A stretch of 64,000 nt of DNA from the NCBI RefSeq assembly GCF_014192415.1, contig NZ_JACHXY010000003.1, positions 122,227-186,226 of the forward strand, given 5' to 3'. The translations under genes and the position numbers were made by a program. The first letter of the stretch is position 1; every line of letters begins with the position of its first letter. The notes below the pieces were generated by a model that did not search any database, had not been told where the DNA came from, and was given only the letters and a program-made list of their open reading frames with translations. Of this stretch, positions 49,931 through 61,426 are shown piece after piece. Source of the stretch: Microbacterium proteolyticum (GTDB lineage: Bacteria > Actinomycetota > Actinomycetes > Actinomycetales > Microbacteriaceae).

Positions 49931-51142
49931 ATGTTCGTCGTCGTGGGAGTGACCGGGGGCATCGCGGCCTACAAGACCGTCAGCCTCGTGCGACTGCTGG
50001 TGAAGGCGGGGCACGATGTCCACGTCGTGCCGACAGACGACGCGTTGCGGTTCGTCGGTCTGCCGACGTGGGAGTCGCTCAGCCGCAACCCCGTCACGAC
50101 ATCGGTGCACGACGACGTCGCCAGCGTGCGCCACGTCGCCCTGGGACAATCCGCCGACCTCGTCATCGTCGCCCCGGCCACCGCCAACACCCTCGCCGCC
50201 ATGGCCGCGGGCCTGGCATCCGACCTCCTCGGTACGACGCTGCTCGCCACGACCGCGCCGGTGGTCGTCGCCCCGGCGATGCACACCGAGATGTGGCGGC
50301 ATCCCGCGACCACGCACAACATGGAGGTGCTCCGCACTCGCGGGGTGCACGTGGTCGGTCCCGCCGACGGCGTGCTGACGGGCGGGGACTCCGGGCCCGG
50401 GCGCATGTCGGAGCCCGAAGAGATCGCCGCCGCCGCCCTCGCCCTCGTCGAGCGCCCGCAAGACCTTCGGGGTCTGTCGATCGTCGTGAGCGCCGGTGGC
50501 ACCCGTGAGCCGATCGATCCGGTGCGCTACCTCGGCAACCGTTCCAGCGGACGGCAGGGAGTCGCCATCGCCCGAGCCGCCGCCGACCGCGGCGCCGACG
50601 TCACCCTGGTCGCCGCGCACCTCGACGCCGACGTACGGCCGGATCCGCGGGTCGACGTCATCGCCGTCGGTACGGCCGAGGAGCTCGGACGGACGATGGA
50701 TGCCGTCGCCGCCGGCGCGGACGTCATCGTCATGGCCGCGGCGGTCGCTGATTACTCGGTTGCGTCGATCGCCGAGGGCAAGCTCCGCAAACAGGACTTC
50801 CCCGGCGCGCTGACGCTGGAGCTCGTCGAGAACCGTGACATCGTCGCGGGCCTCGTGGGGCGTCGCCGCCCGGGGCAGACCATCGTCGCCTTCGCCGCCG
50901 AGACGGTCAGCGGCGAAGACGAACTGCGCGAGCGTGCCCGCGCGAAGGTGATCCGCAAGGGCGTCGACCTTCTCGCCGCGAACGCGGTCGGGTGGACGCA
51001 GGGCTTCGAAGTCGTCGACAATTCGCTCACGATCGTCGACCGGGAGGGGGAGGTCGTGGCCACGGCATCCGGCTCGAAGGACGACACCGCGCACGCGCTG
51101 CTCGACGCGGTCGTGGCGGCGCGGCGAACGACCGCGACGTGA
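49931..51142 (+). CDS. coaBC: Bifunctional phosphopantothenoylcysteine decarboxylase / phosphopantothenate-cysteine ligase
   Basis: 403 aa, coenzyme A biosynthesis. The N-terminal FMN-dependent CoaC domain (about 1-180) starts VVGVTGGIAAYKTVSLVRLL and has the catalytic His in VRHVALGQSADLVIVAPATANT and PAMHTEMW. The CoaB domain (about 190-403) has IVVSAGGTREPIDPVRYLGNRSSGRQG and LLAANAVG. The His in PAMH in place of the E. coli Asn also occurs in mycobacterial enzymes as I recall them, so I do not read it as a defect. The ATG at 49931 lacks a strong ribosome binding site. Confidence 0.94.
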   Translation: MFVVVGVTGGIAAYKTVSLVRLLVKAGHDVHVVPTDDALRFVGLPTWESLSRNPVTTSVHDDVASVRHVALGQSADLVIVAPATANTLAAMAAGLASDLLGTTLLATTAPVVVAPAMHTEMWRHPATTHNMEVLRTRGVHVVGPADGVLTGGDSGPGRMSEPEEIAAAALALVERPQDLRGLSIVVSAGGTREPIDPVRYLGNRSSGRQGVAIARAAADRGADVTLVAAHLDADVRPDPRVDVIAVGTAEELGRTMDAVAAGADVIVMAAAVADYSVASIAEGKLRKQDFPGALTLELVENRDIVAGLVGRRRPGQTIVAFAAETVSGEDELRERARAKVIRKGVDLLAANAVGWTQGFEVVDNSLTIVDREGEVVATASGSKDDTAHALLDAVVAARRTTAT

Positions 51143-51147
51143 ACGTG

Positions 51148-51167
51148 CGACGAGGCGACTCTCGTCG
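51148..51167. terminator. Convergent hairpin between coaBC and peroxiredoxin
   Basis: CGACGAG (51148-51154) and CTCGTCG (51161-51167) form a 7-bp stem with a 6-nt loop, 6 bp after the coaBC stop and 30 bp from the convergent peroxiredoxin stop. Confidence 0.45.
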
Positions 51168-51196
51168 GCGACGCGCGACGGAACCGCGCGCCTGAG

Positions 51197-51862
51197 CTAC
51201 CGACCGCGGAGCCGGTCGAGGACGTCGACGATCTGTTCGGGCTCGGTGCGGGAGGTGTAGTCGACGTGCACGTCGGCGAAGCGCACGACACCCGCCTCGT
51301 CGATGACGTAGACGGACGGGAATGGCACCCGTGCGGTGGCGTCGGCGTTGCTGTCGGCCACGTCGAATCCGAGGTCGGTGTGGGCCGCCCGCGCGGCGAC
51401 GCTGGGCTCGGTGACGATACCGAACTGTTCCGCGAGGCGGTTGGCGGGATCGGACCGCACCGTGAATTCGAGGGACCCGTTCGTCGCGCTCTGCGACGAC
51501 CCGTCGGGCGTCTGCGGCGACACGGCGATCAGCCTCATGCCGCGCTCGCGCAGCGCCGGAAGGAGCTTCTCCTGGTACGAGCGCAAGGTGATGTTGCAGT
51601 ACGGGCACCACGCGCCGCGATAGAACACGACGACGGATACCTCTTCACCCCGCGCCGACGAGAACGACGACGCCGTCCCGTCGACCTCGACGAGGACGGC
51701 ATCGGGAGCCGCATCGCCGATGCCGAGAGCCGCGTCCGGCACCCCGGCGTTGCGCAGATCGGCCTGCTCACCGGCGAAGACACCGGCGAGGCGATCGCCG
51801 ATCTGCGCCTCGAAACCCGACGTGAAGTCGGTGACCTGCTGAGCGATGGACGGTGCGGACAT
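51197..51862 (-). CDS. Peroxiredoxin-like AhpC/TSA-family protein
   Basis: 221 aa thioredoxin-fold protein. The active site FYRGAWCPYCNITLRSYQE carries a CPYC motif, one residue off the thioredoxin CGPC and typical of the peroxiredoxin-like branch. AVSPQTPDGSSQSA and the C-terminal PSVYVIDEAGVVRFADVHVDYTSRTEP follow the AhpC/TSA layout. A helical extension of about 45 residues precedes it. It probably reduces peroxides at the expense of thiols. No signal peptide; monocistronic. Confidence 0.85.
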   Translation of the reverse strand: MSAPSIAQQVTDFTSGFEAQIGDRLAGVFAGEQADLRNAGVPDAALGIGDAAPDAVLVEVDGTASSFSSARGEEVSVVVFYRGAWCPYCNITLRSYQEKLLPALRERGMRLIAVSPQTPDGSSQSATNGSLEFTVRSDPANRLAEQFGIVTEPSVAARAAHTDLGFDVADSNADATARVPFPSVYVIDEAGVVRFADVHVDYTSRTEPEQIVDVLDRLRGR

Positions 51863-52064
51863 GAGGGGCCTCCCCGGGCGTCGTCGGCGTCGGGCGCCGG
51901 TCCCAGGAGCGTACGTTCGCCCGCGGACGACACGGCCGATTCTGTCACGCAGGGAGACACGGCGTCACCGGACGTCACGTCAGGCCAACCCCCTGGCGCC
52001 GCGCGCCGAACCCCGCAGCGAAGGGACGAGGTGCCCCTCGGCCGCAGGCCTCGGCGCGCTGCGC

Positions 52065-53363
52065 TCAGTAGCCGTAGGTGTACTGCAGCTCCTGCACGAG
52101 AGAGAAGACCTGCGTCAGCAGCAAGACGATCCACACGATCGCGATGATCCACGTCACCACGGTCACACCGATCGCCGCCCAGAGCGGGGCGAGCCCCTTA
52201 CCGGTGTGACGGCGCACGATCACGCTGCGCCCGATGATGTAGACGAGGCCGCTCCCGATCGCGAGCACGAAGAAGCTCCACGCCCAGTGGAAGGGCCGCG
52301 CGATTCCGCGGGCACGCAACTGCCGCCAGTCCAGGAACGCGAACAGCACGGTGGCGGCCGCCAGCACGAGGCTCAGGATCGACGACACCACCGTGAGGAG
52401 CGTGCCGGCCATCGACGGGCCCGCCAGGGACTCGGAGTACAGGTCGTTGTACACGGACTCGCGCATGAACGAACCCCAGTCGAACGCGAACAGACTCAGG
52501 ACGCCCACCAGCGGCAGAGCGACCAGAAGCCAGATCCACACGGTGTTCGTGTTGATGTCACGCTGTGGCGCGGCGCCGTATCCGACCGGCGGCGCTGAGG
52601 CGTACCCCGTGGTGCCCGCGGTGGGCGCTCCCGGGTACGTCGGTGCGCCGGCGGAGGCGGCTCCCGGGTACGCGGGCGCTCCCGGGTATGCGGGCGCCTC
52701 CGGATACGTCGACGCCGCGGGGAAGGCGGGAGCCGGAGCGACGGGAGGGGTGATCGACGATGCCGCGGGAGCAGCCGCGGCGGCCGCGGCAGCGACGGCG
52801 CCGGCGCCCGCGGCGGGAGCGGCGTGCGGGTCGTGGGCAGCGGGCGGGTCCTGGGCTGCGGGCGGGTCCTGAGCGGCGAGCGGCTCGTGCGCGTCGGGCG
52901 GATCCGGGACCGCGAGCGACTCTCGGGCAGCGGGCGGCTCCTGCACGGTGGGCGAATCAATCGCCGCGGTCGACTCACCCGACGTCGACGGGGTGACAGC
53001 GGGGGTGTCGTCGTGCCAGGTGGGATCGTCTTCGGTCGAGCCGTGATCCTCGTGCGGGGCGACCGCGTCGGAGGCGAACGGTGAGGATCCACCCTCTCCG
53101 TCGGAGGACTCGCTCGACGTCTCTTCGGCGGCGCGGTGGTCGTCGGACGTCGTGGTGACCGCGTCGGGGTCGGAGGCGGCGACACGCGACGCGTCGTCAT
53201 CGGTCGGCCCCGTGGCATCCTCTCCCCCTCCGGAAGCGGACGGGGTGCTCCCGTCGACCGCGCGCACCTCGTCGGTCCACGACGCGCCGTTCCAGCGGCG
53301 GAGGCCGCCACCACCGGCGGGATCGGGGTGCCAGCCGTCGGGCGGAGTGGGTGTGTCGGTCAT
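52065..53363 (-). CDS. DUF2510-containing multi-pass membrane protein
   Basis: 432 aa. Residues about 7-35 are a DUF2510 motif (PPDGWHPDPAGGGGLRRWNGASWTDEV). A long disordered stretch follows, acidic then rich in Pro/Ala with YPGAPAYPGA-type repeats (about 40-275). The C terminus has four membrane helices (about 283-302, 318-345, 352-378, 390-420). DUF2510 domains recur in actinobacterial surface and secretion-linked proteins; function is unknown. The ATG at 53363 follows GGAGCG. The 202 bp between this gene and the peroxiredoxin start hold no gene. Confidence 0.78.
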   Translation of the reverse strand: MTDTPTPPDGWHPDPAGGGGLRRWNGASWTDEVRAVDGSTPSASGGGEDATGPTDDDASRVAASDPDAVTTTSDDHRAAEETSSESSDGEGGSSPFASDAVAPHEDHGSTEDDPTWHDDTPAVTPSTSGESTAAIDSPTVQEPPAARESLAVPDPPDAHEPLAAQDPPAAQDPPAAHDPHAAPAAGAGAVAAAAAAAAPAASSITPPVAPAPAFPAASTYPEAPAYPGAPAYPGAASAGAPTYPGAPTAGTTGYASAPPVGYGAAPQRDINTNTVWIWLLVALPLVGVLSLFAFDWGSFMRESVYNDLYSESLAGPSMAGTLLTVVSSILSLVLAAATVLFAFLDWRQLRARGIARPFHWAWSFFVLAIGSGLVYIIGRSVIVRRHTGKGLAPLWAAIGVTVVTWIIAIVWIVLLLTQVFSLVQELQYTYGY

Positions 53364-53529
53364 GGCGCTCCCTGTCTGATGCGGAACCGGCGGGATGGCC
53401 CGAGTCTAGTGAGGGCACGAGGATGCTGTGAGGTCTGTTCCCAGGGCCGCGCGCGTCGAGGGCGGGGCGAGGTCGTGCGTCCGTCGGATCCTGGCGTTCC
53501 GTCCGAGATCGCTCCCCCGCGGTCTTCGG

Positions 53530-53668
53530 CGGGGGCGTGCGACGCGAGCACGGCCGGACACCCGTTCGTCAGGGCACGGCGCGACGCCGGCGCGCGGCGC
53601 GAGCAGGGACTCCCGTTCGTCAGGGCGGGGCGGGGCTGCGGTGTGCGGCGCGATCAGGTACGACACCG

Positions 53669-53690
<22 letters not shown>
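53530..53690. repeat. Degenerate short repeats in a 305-bp intergenic gap
   Basis: Between 53363 and 53669 no gene is supported. CCCGTTCGTCAGGGC appears at about 53561 and about 53613, and a weaker ACACCGTCAGGGCACGAC form runs into the end of the next gene. Each is preceded by a GCGGCGCGAGCA- or GCGATCAGG-like segment. This is a third intergenic repeat type, distinct from those at 1-375 and 39940-40162. Confidence 0.5.
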
Positions 53691-55273
<1,583 letters not shown>

Positions 55274-55430
55274 CGTGCGGCTCCTCCGTCGCGAGACGTG
55301 CGCGGCCGCGGAAGACGGAAGGCGCCCCCCAGGCCTGTCACCCCATCATGCCGCTCGCCCTGCCCGCGTCGATGGGCGAGCCCCTGAAGTTGCGCACACC
55401 GGCCGGACGCTGCGCCACGCCTCTGCCTAC

Positions 55431-58400
55431 TCACCGGAAGTCTCGCGACGCGTGGGCCACTCCCACACGCAGATCGGTGAATCCGTCGGCGACCACGTTG
55501 GTCACGCCCTCGATCGAACGTTCGAGCATGCCGCGCACGATCAGCGCGGGCGACTCGCGGGCGACCCGGCGATACCTGTTCCACACCCCGACCGAACAGA
55601 TGATGTTCATGAGTCCGTGCTCGTCTTCGAGGTTGAGGAACGTGATGCCGGATGCCGTGGCCGGTCGCTGCCGATGGGTGACGAGCCCCGCCACCTCGAT
55701 GCGCCGGTCGGTCTCGAACGTGCGGAGTTCGCGCGAGGTCAGCACGCCGCGCGCATCGAGCGCCGACCGGAAGTGGGTGAGCGGGTGGTCGTCGGCCGAG
55801 AGACCCGTCGCCCAGAGGTCGGATGCGAGGATCTCGTAGCTCGACGGGTCGGTGAACAACGGTGGCTGCACGGCGACGAGGGAATCGGGAAGGAATTCGG
55901 CGCGGTCCAGTGCCGCCGAACCCGACAACCAGATCGCCTCGCGCCGCGTGTGCCCGAAGCACTCGAACGCCCCCGCCGTCGCGAGCGCCTCGAGCTGCGC
56001 CGTGACCAGTCCGGTGCGACGCACCAGGTCGCGGAGGTCGCGGTATGTGCCGCCGCGCTCGCGTTCGGAGACGATGCGCGCAGCCACTTTCGTGCCGATA
56101 CCGGTGACTCCGGCGAGGCCGAGGCGCACGGCGAACCCGCCGTCACGACGGTGCGCCAGGGTCTCGTCGGGCTCCGACGGGTCGAAGTCGCCGGTCGGAG
56201 GCTGCCGTGCGTGCGCGCACGCGTCGAGCCCGGTCGGTGGCCCCATGCCCCGGGGCTGCCGCGGCGCCGCACCACTCGCAGCCGCTCCGCCCGCGCCCTC
56301 GCCGCTGGATCCCGCCCCGCCCGCGCCCGCGCCGCTCGTTTCTGTGCCGCGCGATGCCTCGGCGGTATCCCTCCCCCCGGCATGCACCCCCGCGGCGCCC
56401 CTCCCCCCGGCATCCGTCTGCGCAGCCTTCGCCCCTCCGTCGACCGCCTCGAGCGTCGCTTCGACCCCCGACCGCGACAGGTCGGGCCGGCGCACCACCA
56501 CGCCGTGCCGCCGCGCATCGGCGGTCAGGGTCGCGGGCGAGTAGAACCCCATGGGCTGTGCGCGCAGCAACCCCGCGAGGAACGCCGCCGGATAGTGCAG
56601 CTTGATCCACGAGCTCGCGTAGACCAGCAGCGCGAACGACAGCGAGTGCGACTCGGCGAAGCCGAAGTTCGCGAACGCCTGGATCTTGGCGTACAGCTCG
56701 TCGGCGACCTGACCGACGAGGCCGTTCTCGGCCATGCCGGCGTACAGCGTCTCGCGGAGTGAGTCGATGCGCTCCAGGCCCCGTTTGGACCCCATGGCCC
56801 GACGCAGCAGGTCGGCGTCTTCGGCGGAGCAGTTGCCGATGGCGACGGCCATCTGCATCAGCTGCTCCTGGAACACCGGCACCCCCATCGTGCGTTCCAG
56901 CACCGGCTCGAGCTTGGGGTGTACGTAGGTGACCTTCTCTTGGCCGAGTTTGCGCCGCACGAACGGGTGCACGGCTCCGCCTTGGATGGGTCCGGGACGG
57001 ATCAGGGCGATCTGCACGACCAGGTCGTAGAACTTGCGCGGCTGCAGGCGGGGCAGCAACCCCATCTGCGCGCGTGACTCCACCTGGAACACCCCGATCG
57101 AGTCGGCCCGGCACAGCATGTCGTACACGGCCTTCTCTTCTTTCGGCAGGGTCGACAGCTCCCACTGCTCGCCGGTGGCATCCCGGATCAGGTCGAAGCA
57201 GTACTGCAGGGCCGCGAGCATGCCGAGTCCCAGCAGGTCGAACTTCACCAGCCCCATCCACGCGGCGTCGTCTTTGTCCCACTGGATGACCGTGCGGTCC
57301 TCCATGCGCGCGTGCTCGATGGGCACGACTTCGCCCACCGGCCGATCGGTGAGCACCATGCCCCCGGAATGGATGCCGAGGTGCCGCGGCGCTTTCAGCA
57401 GCTCCGACGCGAACTCGATGACCTGATCGGGGATGTCGTGGTCGCCTCCGGTCTCGAGCGTCGCCCCCCAGCGCTCGACCTGCTTCGACCAGGCATCCTG
57501 CTGACCGGGTGAATGTCCGAGGGCCCGGGCCATGTCGCGCACGGCGTTCTTGGGGCGGTACTGGATGACGTTGGCCACCTGCGCCGCCCGTTCACGCCCG
57601 TACTCCCGGTAGACCCACTGGATGATCTCTTCCCGGCGGTCGGAGTCGAAATCGACGTCGATGTCGGGCTCCTCGTCGCGCAGGCTCGACAGGAACCGCT
57701 CGAACGGCAGCTTGTAGAAGATGGAGTCGACCGCGGTGATGTCGAGCAGGTAGCAGACCGCGCTGTTGGCGGCCGACCCGCGACCCTGGCACAGGATGCC
57801 GCGACGGCGGGCCTCGGCCACGATGCCGTAGACGATGAGGAAGTACCCCGGGAAGTCCTTCATCTCGATGACGCCGAGCTCGCGTTCGATGCGGCGGCGG
57901 TCGTCGTCGGAGAGATCCGGGTACTTGCGGGGCACGGCCTCCCACACCAGGTGTCGCAGCCACGACATGGGCGTGTGCCCCTCGGGGACCTTCTGTTTCG
58001 GAAGCGCGGGCTTGGCGCGGCGCAGCGGAAAGGCGATCTCGTCTGCCAGAGTCACGGTGCGCGCGACCGCGCCCGGGTAACGCGCGAACCGCGCCGACAT
58101 CTCGACACCCGAGCGCAGGTGCGCGCCGGCGTGCGCGGGCAACCACCCGTCGAGCTCGTCGAGACCCCGGTTCGCCCGTACCGCAGCCACGGCGGCGGCG
58201 AGCAGTTCCTTCTGCGGAGCGGCGTAATGCACGTTGTTCGTGGCGAGGGTCGGCAGCCCGCGCTCGGCGGCGAGCGCCGCCAACACGTCGTTGCGACGGG
58301 AATCGAGGGGGTCGCCCTGGTCCATCAGTTCGACGTAGACGGCCTGCGCACCGAAAAGGTCGACGAGGGTGTCGAGTTCACGCGCGGCCCCTGCCGGTCC

Positions 58401-59027
58401 CTCGGATGCCAGCGCCTGCCGGACCGCTCCCTTACGGCATCCGGTGAGCACGGCCCAGTGCGGATCGCGGGGACCGCCCGCCCGCTCGGCGAGATCGGCG
58501 AGGTCGTAGACGGGGCGCCCCTTCTCGGCGCCGGTCAGTTGCGCGTGGGTGATCGCGGCGGCGAGACGGTGGTACCCCTCTTCTCGCCGCGCGAGGACGA
58601 GCAGGTGCGAACCCTCGGGATCGGCCGTGCCGCTCTGCGGACCGCCGAGTCCCAGCGACAATTCCGCCCCGAACACGGTCTTCACCGTGCGGGCCTCGGC
58701 CGCCTCGGCGAAGCGCACGATGCCGTAGAAACCGTCGTGGTCGGTGAGGGCGAGGGCGTGCAGGCCCAGGCGCTCGGCCTCTTCTACGAGCTCTTCGGGC
58801 GAGGAGGCGCCGTCGAGGAACGAGTACGACGAGTGCGCGTGCAGTTCGGCGTACGGGATCGTGTCGTCGGGGCGTTCGATCGACGGCGGCACATACGCCC
58901 CGCGCTTGTGCGACCAGGCCGGGCTGTCGCCGCCGTCGCCGTTCGGCGGCGTGCCGGTCGGCCGACGCGCGTCGCTGAGCAGGCGCTCCAGCTCCGACCA
59001 CTTCACCGGGGGGTTGGTCCATCCCAT
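55431..59027 (-). CDS. dnaE2: Error-prone DNA polymerase III alpha subunit DnaE2 (ImuC)
   Basis: 1198 aa. The N-terminal PHP domain starts PYAELHAHSSYSFLDGASSPEELVEEAERLGLHALALTDHDGFYG (about 57-101). The polymerase core has EEPDIDVDFDSDRREEIIQWVYREYGRERAAQV with the catalytic Asp pair, and GRGSAANS. Helix-hairpin-helix (GVTGIGTKVAARIV) and OB (IEVAGLVTHRQRPATASGITFLNLEDEHG) domains end the protein. Residues about 862-945 are a Gly/Ala/Ser-rich insertion not expected in the family. It performs mutagenic lesion bypass with ImuA' and ImuB. The gene is 99 bp after imuB in the same direction and probably cotranscribed. Confidence 0.94.
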   Translation of the reverse strand: MGWTNPPVKWSELERLLSDARRPTGTPPNGDGGDSPAWSHKRGAYVPPSIERPDDTIPYAELHAHSSYSFLDGASSPEELVEEAERLGLHALALTDHDGFYGIVRFAEAAEARTVKTVFGAELSLGLGGPQSGTADPEGSHLLVLARREEGYHRLAAAITHAQLTGAEKGRPVYDLADLAERAGGPRDPHWAVLTGCRKGAVRQALASEGPAGAARELDTLVDLFGAQAVYVELMDQGDPLDSRRNDVLAALAAERGLPTLATNNVHYAAPQKELLAAAVAAVRANRGLDELDGWLPAHAGAHLRSGVEMSARFARYPGAVARTVTLADEIAFPLRRAKPALPKQKVPEGHTPMSWLRHLVWEAVPRKYPDLSDDDRRRIERELGVIEMKDFPGYFLIVYGIVAEARRRGILCQGRGSAANSAVCYLLDITAVDSIFYKLPFERFLSSLRDEEPDIDVDFDSDRREEIIQWVYREYGRERAAQVANVIQYRPKNAVRDMARALGHSPGQQDAWSKQVERWGATLETGGDHDIPDQVIEFASELLKAPRHLGIHSGGMVLTDRPVGEVVPIEHARMEDRTVIQWDKDDAAWMGLVKFDLLGLGMLAALQYCFDLIRDATGEQWELSTLPKEEKAVYDMLCRADSIGVFQVESRAQMGLLPRLQPRKFYDLVVQIALIRPGPIQGGAVHPFVRRKLGQEKVTYVHPKLEPVLERTMGVPVFQEQLMQMAVAIGNCSAEDADLLRRAMGSKRGLERIDSLRETLYAGMAENGLVGQVADELYAKIQAFANFGFAESHSLSFALLVYASSWIKLHYPAAFLAGLLRAQPMGFYSPATLTADARRHGVVVRRPDLSRSGVEATLEAVDGGAKAAQTDAGGRGAAGVHAGGRDTAEASRGTETSGAGAGGAGSSGEGAGGAAASGAAPRQPRGMGPPTGLDACAHARQPPTGDFDPSEPDETLAHRRDGGFAVRLGLAGVTGIGTKVAARIVSERERGGTYRDLRDLVRRTGLVTAQLEALATAGAFECFGHTRREAIWLSGSAALDRAEFLPDSLVAVQPPLFTDPSSYEILASDLWATGLSADDHPLTHFRSALDARGVLTSRELRTFETDRRIEVAGLVTHRQRPATASGITFLNLEDEHGLMNIICSVGVWNRYRRVARESPALIVRGMLERSIEGVTNVVADGFTDLRVGVAHASRDFR

Positions 59028-59126
59028 CAGCGCACCCCCGCCTCGTTGCGTGACGCCGGCACCCCGCCGGCCCCCGCACTCGGATGGAGCACACCCACGG
59101 CCCGGGCGACTCGGATGCTCTCGCGC

Positions 59127-60671
59127 TCAGTCATATCGCCCCTCCGCCCGCCACTCGCCCTCTTCGACCACGAGCAGCCAGGCGCCGCCATCGGCGTCGA
59201 TCACCTGGAATCGGTGCGCCCGGCGTGCCCGCAACGGGTCCCACCCGCGCTCGCTGATCGGCCAGGGTCCCGCCCATTCGTGGATGCGACGACGCTGCCC
59301 CGCCGTCTCGAGCACTGCGGGCGGGGCGCTCAGCACGTCTCGCTCCCCCACCGTCACGGGGGCGCCCCCGACGTCCGTCACGCCGACCAGGCGTGGTTCG
59401 GGGTAGACCGTGGCCGGCAGGGGGTCGGGAAGGCTGCCGGGCCAGGGCCGCGCCCGATCTTTCGCCGTGACGGCTCGATCGCCCCACGGCACGTTCACCT
59501 GGCGTTCGGCGAGCCATCGCCCGCCGCCGACGACCGGCGTCACCACGGCACGATGACCGAGCATGGCCTGCACGCGCGACAACGCGTGATGCACGCGTTC
59601 GTCGGGGCCGGCGCCGAAGAGTCCTTTGGCGTGGTGGGCTGCGGCATCCACCGCTTCGGGTTCGATGTGCACACCGGCCACACCGCTGCCGAAGATGCCC
59701 TGCGCGTCTTCGGCGAGTTGCCACCGCACCCGGTCGACCACGGCGGCGGCGTCGAACGACCCCGGATGCAACCAGACGCGTTCGCTGCGCTCGGCTCGTT
59801 CGCCGGTGAGGACGACGCGCAGTTCGGTGCACACGAGGTCGTGCGCCCCCAACCCGGCGATGAACTCCTCGGCCGCCACGCGCATGCCGAAGGCGATCTG
59901 ATCGGCGAGCTCGAGCGGGGGTTCGAAGGCGACGTCGCGGTGCAGTTCGGGTGGAGGCGTCCGCGGCTGCACCGGCTGCGAGTCGAGCCCTCCCGACAGG
60001 GCGTGCAGCCGCACCCCACGGCCACCGAAACGCTCCCGTACCCGCTCGACCGGAAGCGCGGCCAGGTCACCGAGCGTGTGCACGCCCAGGCGTGAGAGCA
60101 GGCTCCCGAACTCGTCGTCGTCGAGCGTCGCGACGGACAGGGGCGCCAGGAACGCGCCGGCTTCTCCCGATGCGACGATCCGCACCGGGTCGTCGACGCG
60201 CGCTGATCGCGCCGCCTGCTCGGCGGTGAAGACGCCGTCGGCGACACTCGCCCGCACGTCGCTGAAACCGACGTCGTCGAGCAGACGGATCAGCGTGCGA
60301 GCCGCCTCGCGTTCGCCGCCGTAGTACCGGGCCGGTCCTCGCGCTTTCAGCGCGCACAGCCCGGGTCGCACGACCTGCACTCCGGGGGCGTACTCCTCGA
60401 CGCGCGCGACGACGGGGGCGAAGGCGCGCGCGTCGCGCACGGGGTCGGCGGGCACGACCTGCAGCACCGGGCACAGGGCCTGTGCGTCGCGGCGCTTCTG
60501 GCCCCGACGCACTCCCTGCGCCCGGGCCGCCCACGAGCACGCCACGACGATGTTGTTCGCGAACACCGCGACGGCGGCATCCGGCTGCGGGGGCGAGACG
60601 GCCTCGTGGGCGAACGCCGTGATCGGCCAGTCGGGAAACCACAGCACGAGGCTGCGCGTGGGCGCCTGCAT
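59127..60671 (-). CDS. imuB: ImuB, inactive Y-family polymerase subunit of the mutasome
   Basis: 514 aa. The Y-family fold is present (LVLWFPDWPITAFAHEAV, ARFAPVVARVEEYAPGVQVV-like segment, LGVHTLGDLAALPVERVRERFGGRGVRLHALSGG). The catalytic carboxylates are missing: the usual DxD position is PDWP and SxDE is SVADGVF. ImuB acts as a hub linking DnaE2 and the clamp. The ATG at 60671 (MQAPTRS) overlaps the imuA stop as TGATG; a GTG one codon earlier is possible. Confidence 0.92.
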   Translation of the reverse strand: MQAPTRSLVLWFPDWPITAFAHEAVSPPQPDAAVAVFANNIVVACSWAARAQGVRRGQKRRDAQALCPVLQVVPADPVRDARAFAPVVARVEEYAPGVQVVRPGLCALKARGPARYYGGEREAARTLIRLLDDVGFSDVRASVADGVFTAEQAARSARVDDPVRIVASGEAGAFLAPLSVATLDDDEFGSLLSRLGVHTLGDLAALPVERVRERFGGRGVRLHALSGGLDSQPVQPRTPPPELHRDVAFEPPLELADQIAFGMRVAAEEFIAGLGAHDLVCTELRVVLTGERAERSERVWLHPGSFDAAAVVDRVRWQLAEDAQGIFGSGVAGVHIEPEAVDAAAHHAKGLFGAGPDERVHHALSRVQAMLGHRAVVTPVVGGGRWLAERQVNVPWGDRAVTAKDRARPWPGSLPDPLPATVYPEPRLVGVTDVGGAPVTVGERDVLSAPPAVLETAGQRRRIHEWAGPWPISERGWDPLRARRAHRFQVIDADGGAWLLVVEEGEWRAEGRYD

Positions 60672-61402
60672 CACCCCACCGCCCGTACGGGGTAAGCCGG
60701 CACCGAATACGCGTCGAGTTCGCGTGGCATGAGACGTTCGGCGGGTGCGCCCAGCAGCTCGATCGACCCGTCGGCGGCCGGCAGCAGCATGCGTGCGCGG
60801 CGGGCGTTGGGCGAACGCCGGCTGCTGACCGAGACCGTCAGTTCACGACCGGCGAGATACCCGTTGCCCTGACCGAGCCCCGACCACTGCGGGTCGGCCA
60901 CGTCGATCACCGCTTCGGCCTGCGGCCAGGCGCCCTGCACGAGCAGCACCGACCCGCGGTCGCGCAGGCGCGCGGCCAGGCGCGTGGTCTCGGCACCCCC
61001 GCGAGCCGCCGTGGAACCGGCCGGCGGGCGCACGGCCACCACCGGCAGCACCTCGGTGATCGTCGCGGTCACCGCGAGCCACCGCGGCCCCGGATCGGGG
61101 ATGAAGACGAGCCGGTCGAGATCGAGACCGTACTTCTCAGCGGCTTCGGCACCCAGTTCGGGCATGCCGATCACTCCGCACCACGCCCCGTCTTGCGAGG
61201 GTCGGGCCATGAGCGCGAGCAGCAGCGAGGACGAGCGGGCGAGGGCGTAGGCCGAGCCCGGACGCAAACCGCCTCCGGGCAGCAGCGGCGAGAACGCGGG
61301 ATGCGTCGGGAGCACCGGGGCGTCCATACGACGGCCCTGCATGCGCTCGAGGCGATCACGCAGCGCATGGATGTCGGGTACGGCCTGTACCTGGTCTCTC
61401 AT
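60671..61402 (-). CDS. imuA: ImuA', RecA-like mutasome component
   Basis: 243 aa. RecA-fold protein of the actinobacterial ImuA' type: ALRDRLERMQGRR start, PGGGLRPGSAYALARSSSLLLALMA in the P-loop position without a proper GxxxxGKT, and VVAVRPP, VLLVQGAWPQAEAVIDV core strands. It is needed for DnaE2-dependent mutagenesis. The ATG at 61402 was preferred because GAGGG lies 5 nt upstream; the GTG at 61420 has none. A LexA box begins 25 bp before the start, so the cassette is SOS-controlled. Confidence 0.85.
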   Translation of the reverse strand: MRDQVQAVPDIHALRDRLERMQGRRMDAPVLPTHPAFSPLLPGGGLRPGSAYALARSSSLLLALMARPSQDGAWCGVIGMPELGAEAAEKYGLDLDRLVFIPDPGPRWLAVTATITEVLPVVAVRPPAGSTAARGGAETTRLAARLRDRGSVLLVQGAWPQAEAVIDVADPQWSGLGQGNGYLAGRELTVSVSSRRSPNARRARMLLPAADGSIELLGAPAERLMPRELDAYSVPAYPVRAVG

Positions 61403-61426
61403 GATCGCCCTCACTCCCACAGGTTA

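Noticed and set aside
50281-50310. CoaBC PAMH instead of the E. coli PAMN motif, a possible inactive site
   Set aside because: Mycobacterial CoaBC, as I recall it, also has PAMH, so this looks like lineage variation.
59028-59126. Separate small ORF between imuB and dnaE2
   Set aside because: A frame runs through, but its translation past the gap is the antisense-like reading of dnaE2 and no start signal is present.
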